Shown: positions 1-6,456 of the stretch, piece by piece
Layout of the letters: each line of letters begins with the position of its first letter
How positions within the stretch are numbered: the stretch's first letter is position 1
Source: a bacterium
Lineage (GTDB): Archaea; Nanobdellota; Nanobdellia; Pacearchaeales; GW2011-AR1
Assembly: GCA_030588935.1 (NCBI GenBank)
Contig: JAUUWR010000052.1
Location: 1-7,250, forward strand
Length of the DNA stretch: 7,250 nt
Reading direction: 5' to 3'
Notes under the pieces: generated by a model
Database searches by the model: none
What the model saw: only the letters and a program-made list of their open reading frames with translations
What the model was told of the DNA's origin: nothing
Position numbers and translations under genes: made by a program

Positions 1-212
1 ATGGTAAGCATAGATCTGGAATACCTGGATTAGATAAATGGCCTCAGATAAGTGTAAAATTAATAGAAAAAGGATTTTCAGAAAAAGAAATTACTAATCT
101 GGTTTTTAATAATGTAATGAGAATTTTTCAGATTCCTATAGAGACAATAAAACAGTCAGCGAATATTGGAGATGTAACCTTAAATGAATATGAATATGGT
201 TATGAACTTTAA
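1..212 (+). CDS. pyrC: Probable dihydroorotase, C-terminal fragment (5' end outside window)
   Basis: Only the last 69 codons are present, read from position 3 to the TAA at 210-212. Dihydroorotase is a metal-dependent amidohydrolase that cyclises carbamoyl-aspartate to dihydroorotate, the third step of UMP synthesis. The visible start, HRSGIPGLDKWP (residues 3-14 of the fragment), matches the SGxPGLE...P segment that follows the metal-binding His region in this family. It is followed by a helix and NNVMRIFQIP, corresponding to the family's NPARIFxxP. The metal ligands lie outside the window. The tail lacks the usual KGxIxxGxDAD ending and closes on a short acidic/aromatic stretch. A membrane dipeptidase (M19) C-terminus looks superficially similar (KGFSEKEI...N..RIF), but the adjacent pyrD-pyrE-pyrF genes, 14 nt downstream on the same strand, favour dihydroorotase. 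Confidence 0.66.
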   Translation, partial: GKHRSGIPGLDKWPQISVKLIEKGFSEKEITNLVFNNVMRIFQIPIETIKQSANIGDVTLNEYEYGYEL

Positions 213-226
213 GATTTTAAAATAAA

Positions 227-1264
227 ATGGATATTTTGAGAAAAGGTTTTGATTGTTTTTATGATGTGGTAAAACCAATTATTTTCAAGGCGACTGCGAA
301 AGATCCTGAGAGAGCACATGAATTATTTATTAGTCTTTGTAGAGGTTTACATAAAACAAGATTAGAAAAACTTGTTTTAGATAATAAAACAAATCATAAT
401 AATTTATCTTATAAAATTTCTAATGCAGCAGGATTTAATAAAAATGCAGAAATTTCTCCAACAGTTTTGAAGTATCTTGGTTTTGATAGGGTTGTTATTG
501 GTACTGTTACTAATGATTCCTGGGGGGGGAATCCAAGACCAAGAACAAAAAGATATGTTAAAACCGGGTCCTTAGTTAATTGGATGGGTTTGCCTGGAAT
601 CGGGGCAGAGAGAATTGCAGAAAGACTTTTTGAATATGGAGATCATAAAATTCCATTGACAATAAACTTGATGTCTACTCCTGGAAAAAAAGGAGATGAA
701 TTATTAAGAGATTTGAAAGGAACTATCCTTACATTAAAAGATTTACCCTATGTCGACAGGTTTGAATTAAATATTTCTTGTCCTAATACTTTTAGTAGTA
801 TTGGAGTTTTAGATGCGAGACAGAAATATGTAGATCAATTATTTGATATGTTAGAAGTTGTGTTAGAGGATGTTAATTTAGGACAGGATTTATATTTAAA
901 AATTTCTCCTGATGCAGATGAGAGAGAAGTTGATGAGATTTTAGAAATTTGTAATCATTATAGGGTTTGTGGATTTACTTTAACAAATACTACAACTAAT
1001 CATAGACCTGAATATATCTATGATTCTCCTGGAAAAGGAGGAGCAAGCGGGAATGCTGTTTATGATGATTCATTAAGGGTTCAGAAACTTTTTGCTGAGA
1101 GAATTAGTGAGGATGTTAGATTAATTGCTTGTGGTGGAATTAATTCTGTAGATAGACTTAAAGAGAGAGGTTCTTTTGGCAATGTAAAAGAAATACAGGT
1201 ATATACTCCTTTAATCTTTTCTGGAACTAGTTTGTTAAGAAAGTTAAGAAGTGCAGGGATTTAA
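227..1264 (+). CDS. pyrD: Dihydroorotate dehydrogenase, class 2-like with catalytic Cys
   Basis: This 345-aa FMN enzyme oxidises dihydroorotate to orotate, the fourth step of UMP synthesis. The length and the N-terminal helical stretch (about residues 1-50, with DPERAHELF) resemble membrane-associated quinone-dependent class 2 enzymes, which are about 336 aa. FMN/substrate motifs run in order: AAGFNKNAE (67-75), GTVTNDSWGGNPRPR (92-106), NISCPN (182-187), KISPDAD (225-231), TNTT (253-256), GGASG (271-275), CGGI (302-305) and a terminal QVYTPLIFSGTSLL (324-337), equivalent to the phosphate-binding end of the barrel. The base position in NISCPN is Cys185, as in class 1 enzymes, whereas class 2 enzymes have Ser. 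No pyrK-like electron-transfer partner is visible. The ATG at 227 lies 14 nt after the pyrC stop, with no Shine-Dalgarno, and fits the expected N-terminus. A run of eight Gs (522-529) encodes the Trp-Gly-Gly of motif two. The family call is secure; the electron acceptor is not. Confidence 0.93.
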   Translation: MDILRKGFDCFYDVVKPIIFKATAKDPERAHELFISLCRGLHKTRLEKLVLDNKTNHNNLSYKISNAAGFNKNAEISPTVLKYLGFDRVVIGTVTNDSWGGNPRPRTKRYVKTGSLVNWMGLPGIGAERIAERLFEYGDHKIPLTINLMSTPGKKGDELLRDLKGTILTLKDLPYVDRFELNISCPNTFSSIGVLDARQKYVDQLFDMLEVVLEDVNLGQDLYLKISPDADEREVDEILEICNHYRVCGFTLTNTTTNHRPEYIYDSPGKGGASGNAVYDDSLRVQKLFAERISEDVRLIACGGINSVDRLKERGSFGNVKEIQVYTPLIFSGTSLLRKLRSAGI

Positions 1265-1274
1265 TATATTATAA
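1263..1274 (+). promoter_or_regulatory. Possible internal TATA box before pyrE
   Basis: The sequence AATATATTATAA starts inside the pyrD stop codon and is centred about 28 nt upstream of the pyrE ATG (1296). That is the spacing of an archaeal TATA box giving a leaderless or nearly leaderless transcript. The pyrD-pyrE gap (31 nt) is the longest in the operon. The DNA is very AT-rich, so a chance match is quite possible, and read-through from upstream remains the simplest source of pyrE message. Confidence 0.33.
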
Positions 1275-1295
1275 TAGAGATAATCTGTTGCAATA

Positions 1296-2060
1296 ATGTT
1301 TATAAAACAAAACACTTTGTTTAATTTAATGGAAAGAGATTATGGAAAAGAGATTGCAAAAGCAGGATTAGAAATAAATGCTATTAAGTTAAGACCTGAT
1401 AATCCTTTTATCTGGGCTTCTGGTTTTAGAATGCCAATTTATAATGATAATCGAATGTTTCTTGGGGATTCAAGGCATAGGAGATTAATTGCAGACGGAT
1501 TTAATGATCTTATGAACTCCACAAAAGAGAGTAATAGAGATATTTATTTTTCAATAATTGCTGGAACTTCTACTGCAGGAATATCCCCTGCAACAACTCT
1601 TGCTGACACTTATCTTGTGACAAAACCAATGATATATGTTAGAGATAAACCTAAAGATCATGGATTAAAAAATCAGATAGAAGGAATTGATGCAGAATCA
1701 GATTTAGAAGGAAAAAGGGTTCTTTTAATCGAAGATTTAATTTCTACTGGTGGAAGTTCTGCAAGAGCAGTGCAGGCAATAAGAGATGCAAATGGTGTTT
1801 GTGAACATTGTTTTTCAATTTTTAATTATGGTTTTGATAAAGCATCTAGAATTTTTAAAGGAGAAGAAGATTATGATAAAAAAGGAAACAAATTAGAATC
1901 TCCTTGTGAAGTAAAATCTCTTTTAACTTATGATACTTTATTAGGAGTTGCTAAAGAAACAGGGTATATTAATGATCAACAAGTAGAAATGCTCGCTGAA
2001 TGGAGAGCAGATCCTTTTGGATGGGGAGAAAAACATGGCTTTCCAAAGGTAGAGAGATAA
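1296..2060 (+). CDS. pyrE: Orotate phosphoribosyltransferase, long form
   Basis: This 254-aa cytosolic enzyme transfers the phosphoribosyl group of PRPP to orotate, giving OMP, the fifth step of UMP synthesis. Diagnostic segments are NPFIWASGFRMPIYNDNR (36-53), which matches the family's N-terminal orotate/PRPP region; the flexible catalytic-loop signature RDKPKDHG (116-123); and the PRPP-binding motif VLLIEDLISTGGSS (142-155) with its acidic pair Glu146-Asp147. Usual family length is about 180-215 aa. The excess lies mainly after residue 185: a charged stretch (about 187-205) and a C-terminal segment ending in AEWRADPFGWGEKHGF. The ATG at 1296 sits about 28 nt after a TATA-like box. An internal ATG at 1329 (residue 12) would also keep every motif, so the start is not fully settled. 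The pyrF ATG follows the stop after a single base, so the two genes are surely co-transcribed. Confidence 0.93.
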   Translation: MFIKQNTLFNLMERDYGKEIAKAGLEINAIKLRPDNPFIWASGFRMPIYNDNRMFLGDSRHRRLIADGFNDLMNSTKESNRDIYFSIIAGTSTAGISPATTLADTYLVTKPMIYVRDKPKDHGLKNQIEGIDAESDLEGKRVLLIEDLISTGGSSARAVQAIRDANGVCEHCFSIFNYGFDKASRIFKGEEDYDKKGNKLESPCEVKSLLTYDTLLGVAKETGYINDQQVEMLAEWRADPFGWGEKHGFPKVER

Positions 2061-2061
2061 A

Positions 2062-2814
2062 ATGGAATTAACAGAAAAAGAACAACAAGCAAGAGAAAGA
2101 GTTTGTCTAGCATTAGATGTACCAACTGTACAAAATGCATTAGATATGGCTGAAGAACTTGCTCCTTGTGTGGGGACTTTTAAAGTAGGGAAGCAATTAC
2201 ATACTTCTGCAGGAAATGTAGGGGTTAATATCATAAGTGAAATTGGTAAAAGTGGAGGAAACACCTTTCTTGATTTAAAACTTCATGACACTCCAAATAC
2301 GGTTTATCAAGCTAGTAAAGTTAGTGCTGTTCCAGGAGTTTATGTTTTTAATATTCATGTTGCTGGTGGGGAAGCTATGTGCAAAAAAGCAGTAGAAGGA
2401 GCTTATGAAGGGGCACAAGCTAGACATATAGACAGGCCAAAAGTAATTGGAGTAACTGTTTTAACAAGTTTAGATGATAATGATTTAAAAGTTCAGGGTT
2501 TGGGGGTAAAATATGATGATTTAGTGAAAAGAAGAACTGAACTTGCTAAAAAATGGGGATTAGATGGGATAGTATGTGCTGCAAACAAGGCAGGAGGATT
2601 AGAAAAAGAATTTGGAAGTGATTTTACTTATGTAACTCCTGGAATAAAATGGGCTGGAAAACAAGGGGCTGGTCAAAAACAATTATACACTCCAGATAAA
2701 GCTGTTAAAGATTGTGGCAGTTCTATACTTGTTATAGGCAGTGCAATAACAAAAGCAGAAGATAAAAAAGCAACAGCCTATGAAATTTTACGAGCAATGG
2801 CTAAAGAACTTTAG
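2062..2814 (+). CDS. pyrF: Orotidine-5'-phosphate decarboxylase
   Basis: This 250-aa TIM-barrel enzyme decarboxylates OMP to UMP, the last step of the pathway. The first strand carries LALDV (16-20, Asp19), followed by FKVG (40-43, Lys41) and the catalytic charge network DLKLHD (71-76: Asp71, Lys73, Asp76). Later come NIHVAGG (97-103), VTPGIK (191-196), a loop with Gln205 that should grip the phosphate, and VIGSAIT (224-230). In the family this last motif normally reads GR-x-I, with Arg gripping the phosphodianion; here it is Gly226-Ser227 (codon AGT at 2740-2742), so that Arg is missing. Length and layout resemble the bacterial-type PyrF more than the short archaeal form of about 210-230 aa. 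The gene starts 1 nt after pyrE and its last 27 bp overlap the 3' end of the opposite-strand membrane-protein gene. The family call is firm; full activity is uncertain because of the substitution. Confidence 0.93.
   Translation: MELTEKEQQARERVCLALDVPTVQNALDMAEELAPCVGTFKVGKQLHTSAGNVGVNIISEIGKSGGNTFLDLKLHDTPNTVYQASKVSAVPGVYVFNIHVAGGEAMCKKAVEGAYEGAQARHIDRPKVIGVTVLTSLDDNDLKVQGLGVKYDDLVKRRTELAKKWGLDGIVCAANKAGGLEKEFGSDFTYVTPGIKWAGKQGAGQKQLYTPDKAVKDCGSSILVIGSAITKAEDKKATAYEILRAMAKEL
2764..2769 (-). terminator. Short T-tract possibly ending the membrane-protein transcript
   Basis: Read on the - strand, a run of six Ts lies about 20 nt beyond the stop of the membrane-protein gene, inside the 3' coding part of pyrF. 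It is the nearest T-tract suitable for archaeal-type termination. It is short and also encodes lysines of PyrF, so support is weak. Confidence 0.25.
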
Positions 2815-3966
2815 TTTTTTTATAAATTTTTTGGATTTTCTTAAGATAGGTAATAGATCTGCATCAATTATTTCTATTATCCCTTTCCTTAGACTTTCTA
2901 TTTTTATTTGAATTAATTTCTCCTTCCCCCTTTCCTCTTCCTCTTTTTTAGCTTCTAATTTCATATTATTTATAATTAAGAGTTTGTCTTTAAGAATCAT
3001 TAAATTTTCTTTTAATCCAATTGTTTCTTTTCCTTTTATTTTATGATTCAGTGCTCTTAAGTAAAGGGCAGCGTCAATATCCCAAAGTTCATAAAAAGGA
3101 TAATGACTCTTTTTAGAAAATGTATCTTTATAAGAATTCAAATTGTTTTCTAAGAAATTTAATTCAGTGAATAAAGTTTCTAGTAGATCTAATTGCTTTC
3201 CTTTTTCCCTTTGATCTTCTTTTCTTGTTTGTTTTTTGTAGTGTTCATCTGTTTTTTTGATTTGTTTGTTTCCTACACGCCACATAACATAAATGGCTGC
3301 TCCTTCTAATAAAATAGTGAATATACCAATTAGAATAACTATTATTGTATTAGTTTTACTCTCTCCTTGAATTTGTCTAAGAGATTTTAATTGGGTAACT
3401 GCAATTCTATCCATAACAAAAATTTCTCCAGGAAGCCTCCATCCATCATTAATAACATTTACTTTTTCTTCTTCAACACCAATCTCTCTAAATTCCCACA
3501 CGCCTTCATTGGATAAGGTTTTTGTGGGTGGAGGGAACTTGATTTTGTTTCCATTAGGAGTTTTATAAATGATTGAATCAAATTCAGGTATATCCATTAA
3601 TTCAAAAGAATATACACTTGAATTAGTAAAATCTAAATGTATTGAGAGATCTTCACCCCATTTATCAGAGTTGGGGCGTTTGAATTGTAAAATTACACTT
3701 TCTACTTTATGGCATAAAGGCTTTGCTTTTGCATAAACACTTTCAATAAATAAGATATCACTTCTCCTAACAAATTTATCATTTCCTGTTGGTTGGTAAG
3801 AACTCCTAACATATAATTTTGAATCGTCTTCAAGATGTTGCGTTTCATATGTTGCAACTTCTATACTTAATTCCTCAATACAAGATTCAGCACTTATAGA
3901 TAAAATATTTAGAACTAATAAGAATCCTACAATTAAAATTAATATCAATTTCTTTTTTATTTCCAT
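2788..3966 (-). CDS. Unrecognised two-segment membrane protein with ectodomain and helical cytosolic tail
   Basis: I do not recognise this 392-aa protein. After MEIKKK, a hydrophobic stretch (about 7-26) ending in SISAES looks like a signal peptide or signal anchor. Residues 27-205 form a mainly beta-type, polar region with two cysteines (Cys29, Cys85) that could pair outside the cell. A second hydrophobic segment (about 206-228) is followed by lysines, consistent with the remainder facing the cytosol. Residues 235-265 are very charged. The last third is predicted helical, with LLETLFTELNFLENNL (260-275), FYELWDIDAALYLRALNHKIKG (291-312) and a Glu/Lys-rich coiled-coil-like stretch (337-362). 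The layout resembles a surface sensor or anchor with an intracellular helical domain, but no catalytic motif is visible. The gene lies 52 nt downstream of the topoisomerase gene on the same strand and overlaps the pyrF end by 27 bp. The ATG at 3966 directly precedes the signal-like segment, which supports that start. Confidence 0.8.
   Translation of the reverse strand: MEIKKKLILILIVGFLLVLNILSISAESCIEELSIEVATYETQHLEDDSKLYVRSSYQPTGNDKFVRRSDILFIESVYAKAKPLCHKVESVILQFKRPNSDKWGEDLSIHLDFTNSSVYSFELMDIPEFDSIIYKTPNGNKIKFPPPTKTLSNEGVWEFREIGVEEEKVNVINDGWRLPGEIFVMDRIAVTQLKSLRQIQGESKTNTIIVILIGIFTILLEGAAIYVMWRVGNKQIKKTDEHYKKQTRKEDQREKGKQLDLLETLFTELNFLENNLNSYKDTFSKKSHYPFYELWDIDAALYLRALNHKIKGKETIGLKENLMILKDKLLIINNMKLEAKKEEEERGKEKLIQIKIESLRKGIIEIIDADLLPILRKSKKFIKKLKFFSHCS
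2815..2832 (+). terminator. Poly-T transcription terminator after pyrF
   Basis: Immediately after the pyrF TAG come seven Ts (2815-2821), then ATAAA and six Ts (2827-2832). Archaeal RNA polymerase terminates at T-rich non-template tracts without needing a hairpin, and this one sits exactly at the end of the pyr operon. It lies inside the coding region of the convergent gene, where it encodes lysine/phenylalanine-rich residues, so part of the T-richness may be coding-driven. Confidence 0.55.
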
Positions 3967-3985
3967 AAGGAATCAATGAAACTAA

Positions 3986-3993
3986 CTTATTTA
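3986..3993 (-). promoter_or_regulatory. Possible TATA box for the membrane-protein gene
   Basis: The - strand reads TAAATAAG here, centred about 23 nt upstream of the ATG whose first base is 3966, in the 52-nt gap after the topoisomerase stop. A box at this distance would give a leaderless mRNA and let the gene be expressed independently of the topoisomerase gene. The match is loose and the region is AT-rich. Confidence 0.28.
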
Positions 3994-4018
3994 GAATTTT
4001 CTATTCTTATTTCCCAAC

Positions 4019-6325
4019 CTACCTCTCCTTCTTCTTTGTATCCCCATCAGCATCAAGTTCTTTTCTTGATTCACAATTAGGATTAAAACAAAAAATCCAA
4101 GGGCGTTTTCCTGCTTTTATTCTCATTAACATTGGATATTTACAATAATCGCAAATTTTATCTGTTTTTTTGATTAATGAGCGGGATGGAAGTGGAAATG
4201 TTTTCTTGCATTCTGGATAATTTGTGCAGGCAATAAAGTATGACCTGAATCTTGGAGTGTATTTAATTGTTAATTCTCCTTTGCTGCATTCAGGACACTT
4301 AATGTTTAGTTTGTTATCTTCTCTTTGCTGTTCCCATAAAGCTTCGTTTGCTTTTACAAGTTCTTTTCCAATTGCGTTTTCTTTTTTCTTAAAATCTTCT
4401 GAGATTTTTGTCAGTGAAGTTTCTGCTTTTTCAATTGTTGCCTGCTGTTTTTTTTCTAAATCCTTTTTTGATTCTCTGATATGTTCCATGTCTTTTTCAA
4501 TTTCTCTTGTAAGCTGCTCATCAATGATTATTGGAGAATGCTTTTCAAGACTATCAATAAGTCTTAAACCTAATTCAGTTGCTTGAATGGATTTTTCTTT
4601 TATGTAATTTCTGTTGTAAAGTGTTTCAAGTATATTTGCTCTTGTGGCTTTTGTTCCTAAGTTTCTTTTTTCTAATTCTCTTAATATAGAGGCAGGAGAA
4701 TACCTTTTTGGAGGTTTTGTTTCTTTTTCTTCAATTTTAACTTTTTCAATATCAACCTTGCCATTAAAATCTTTTATTTCTTTTTCTTCCATCTTTACCG
4801 GATAAACATTTATCCAACCTGATTTTAAGATTTCTAACCCTTTTGCAGAAAATTTAAGATTATTTATTTCAACATTTACTTTTTTATTTTCTAATTCTGC
4901 ATTATCACAAAAGCAAGAGATGAATCTTTTAACAATTAAATTGTAGATTTTTTCATCCCATGCCTCAAGTTTTTGGTAATTTCCTGTTGGTATGATTGCT
5001 GGGTGAGCAGGGTCTGATTTGTGTCCTTCAATTGGCTTTGTTCTTGCTGCATGTTGAGTTAGTTTGGGATATTTTTTTTCAAGTTGCTTTAGAATTTTTT
5101 GAGGGTTCATTGCTTCAGGTATTTTTTGGGAACTTGTTCTTGGATATGAAATCAATCCTGCAAGATATAATTTTTGAGCTACTTTGAGAGTTTGTGAAGG
5201 AGTTATTGAATGAAATTTATATGTTTCTGTTTGCAAAGTTGTAAGGTCAAAGGGGGCTGGAGGATTAAGGGTTTGTTTTGTTTTTGTTGTGCTTGCATCT
5301 GCTTTTTTTCCTTTAAGATCTTTAAATTTATCTAAATCTTGTTTCTTGGTTATATCTCTGTTGTGTTTGAGTTCAAGTTTGTTTTTATTGTCGTTGATTG
5401 TTATGAAAACCTGCCAGTAAGGTTCTGGTTTAAATGCTTTGATGATTTTTTCTTTTTGGACAATTAAGTTTAGTGCAGGGCCTTGAACTCTGCCGATTGA
5501 CATTATCCTGAATTTTCCAGTTGTTTTTACTGCATTCATTAATGCTCTTGATAAATTTATACCATACAGCCAGTCTAAAAAGTGGCGCGTTTCCCCGGCG
5601 ATTGCCTGCCCCCATTCAATTGTTGGGTGTGTGTTGTCGTAAGCATTTTGGATTTCATCAGCTGTTAATGCAGAGAACTTCATTCTTTTTGCATCTGGCT
5701 GGTTTGCAATAAATCTTACAATATTGTATCCAATAACTTCTCCTTCAACATCAAAATCAGTTGCAACAACAATTTCAGAGGCGTTTTCAGCTAATTTTTT
5801 CATTACTGAATAATATTTTTTGCTCCAATCGTTTTTTTTAACTTCAAAATTTGGAAACCATCCAATATCGAAAACCGGATAATCTGTTCCCTTTTTTGTC
5901 TGGCTTACAGAAAATAAATGTCCTACTGCGCATGCAACAACAATGGGTTTTCCTCCCCTGTTTAATTCATAATAAGAAACCCCCCCTGGTTTTGATATTT
6001 TTCTGTCTTTTCCTTCTGAGAGAGCTGCGGCAATTTTTCCTGCAGCCTGGGGTTTTTCTGTAATAACCAAGACATAACCATTTTTCTTTAATGCTTTCTC
6101 TTTAAACTTTATAGGAATAAATGATTTTGTATTTGTTTTTTTCCTTGAGGATTTTTTTCTTTTAGGGGTTTTTTTAGTTTTTCCTATTTTTTCAATTGTT
6201 TCTAAATCTTGTTTTTTAGGTTTTGGTTTTGCTGGAATTTCGATTGTTTGTTTTATGTCTTCTGGGTTGAAAACTCTGAATTGCTTTTGTTCAATTTTTG
6301 CATGGTTTGGTTTTTTGCGGGGCAT
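4019..6325 (-). CDS. topA: DNA topoisomerase I (type IA), archaeal type, with lysine-rich N-terminal extension
   Basis: This 768-aa type IA topoisomerase relaxes negative supercoils by single-strand passage through a 5'-phosphotyrosine link. The TOPRIM domain begins at about residue 83: GYVLVITEKPQAA with Glu90, AVGHLFSV (133-140), and the metal motif DFDVEGE (Asp190, Asp192, Glu194). Core motifs follow: GETRHFLDWLYGINLSRAL (244-262), SIGRVQGPAL (276-285), PFDLTTLQTE (358-367), the active-site segment LISYPRTSS with Tyr394, DPAHPAIIPTG (438-448) and LGTKATRANILETL (556-569). The C-terminus has two C4 zinc fingers (Cys677/680/700/706 and Cys725/728/746/751). There is no helicase domain, so this is not reverse gyrase. 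Residues 1-82 are a low-complexity, Lys/Pro-rich extension not found in compact archaeal homologues, which start close to the TOPRIM. No Met occurs between residue 1 and the TOPRIM, so the ATG at 6325 is the only ATG choice. A coiled-coil-like stretch (about 604-665) precedes the fingers. Confidence 0.95.
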   Translation of the reverse strand: MPRKKPNHAKIEQKQFRVFNPEDIKQTIEIPAKPKPKKQDLETIEKIGKTKKTPKRKKSSRKKTNTKSFIPIKFKEKALKKNGYVLVITEKPQAAGKIAAALSEGKDRKISKPGGVSYYELNRGGKPIVVACAVGHLFSVSQTKKGTDYPVFDIGWFPNFEVKKNDWSKKYYSVMKKLAENASEIVVATDFDVEGEVIGYNIVRFIANQPDAKRMKFSALTADEIQNAYDNTHPTIEWGQAIAGETRHFLDWLYGINLSRALMNAVKTTGKFRIMSIGRVQGPALNLIVQKEKIIKAFKPEPYWQVFITINDNKNKLELKHNRDITKKQDLDKFKDLKGKKADASTTKTKQTLNPPAPFDLTTLQTETYKFHSITPSQTLKVAQKLYLAGLISYPRTSSQKIPEAMNPQKILKQLEKKYPKLTQHAARTKPIEGHKSDPAHPAIIPTGNYQKLEAWDEKIYNLIVKRFISCFCDNAELENKKVNVEINNLKFSAKGLEILKSGWINVYPVKMEEKEIKDFNGKVDIEKVKIEEKETKPPKRYSPASILRELEKRNLGTKATRANILETLYNRNYIKEKSIQATELGLRLIDSLEKHSPIIIDEQLTREIEKDMEHIRESKKDLEKKQQATIEKAETSLTKISEDFKKKENAIGKELVKANEALWEQQREDNKLNIKCPECSKGELTIKYTPRFRSYFIACTNYPECKKTFPLPSRSLIKKTDKICDYCKYPMLMRIKAGKRPWIFCFNPNCESRKELDADGDTKKKER

Positions 6326-6352
6326 TTTTGTATTATTTTTTTAGGATATTAT

Positions 6353-6387
6353 GAAAATTTAAGAAGATAAATCTAACTTAAATTTTC
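6353..6387. repeat. Large dyad (11-bp arms) upstream of the topoisomerase gene
   Basis: The arms GAAAATTTAAG (6353-6363) and CTTAAATTTTC (6377-6387) are perfect reverse complements. Inside the 13-nt centre, AGAT (6365-6368) and ATCT (6371-6374) are again complementary, almost on the same axis. The left arm is 28-38 nt upstream of the topoisomerase ATG and contains a TATA-like TTAAATTTT on the - strand, so the dyad may overlap or abut the topA promoter. It could be a dimeric-regulator operator or a 5'-leader hairpin. On the + strand it is followed by six Ts (6388-6393), but no + strand gene ends there, so I do not call it a terminator. Confidence 0.55.
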
Positions 6388-6433
6388 TTTTTTATCTATA
6401 ATGTTATAAGTTTATTAAGTTTTACAATGAATA

Positions 6434-6456
6434 GCTTACGCTTCTACTTCGTCCTC
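6434..6456. repeat. GC-richer island, imperfectly inverted relative to the island at 6490-6514
   Basis: Within very AT-rich intergenic DNA this stretch is noticeably richer in C and G (GCTTACGCTTCTACTTCGTC). Its reverse complement shares the elements CGAA, AAGT and AGCG, in the same order, with the second island, though with small insertions. The two together could form an imperfect stem around the AT-rich spacer 6457-6489. No ORF covers it and I do not recognise an RNA family. Confidence 0.35.

Noticed and set aside
1..212. Membrane dipeptidase (M19) as identity of the 5' fragment
   Set aside because: The similarity of GL...KGFSEKEI...RIF is real, but the SGIPGLD segment and the pyrD-pyrE-pyrF context fit dihydroorotase better. 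Upstream sequence would settle it.
1941..2264. 107-codon - strand frame across the pyrE-pyrF junction
   Set aside because: It lies opposite two clear enzyme genes and its translation has no domain-like pattern; it is a shadow frame.
4224..4586. 120-codon + strand frame inside the topoisomerase gene
   Set aside because: It is antisense to the coiled-coil and zinc-finger part of topoisomerase I. Its Ser/Phe/Leu-rich composition is what the complement of Lys/Glu-rich codons gives.
4996..6063. Several 60-70 codon frames on both strands within topA
   Set aside because: They overlap a fully supported gene, lack promoters or motifs and are expected by chance.
4019..6325. Reverse gyrase
   Set aside because: There is no helicase domain or Walker motif, and the protein is far too short; it is a plain type IA topoisomerase.
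6353..6393. Intrinsic terminator (stem plus six Ts) on the + strand
   Set aside because: No + strand gene ends upstream of it; the neighbouring gene is transcribed leftwards from this region.
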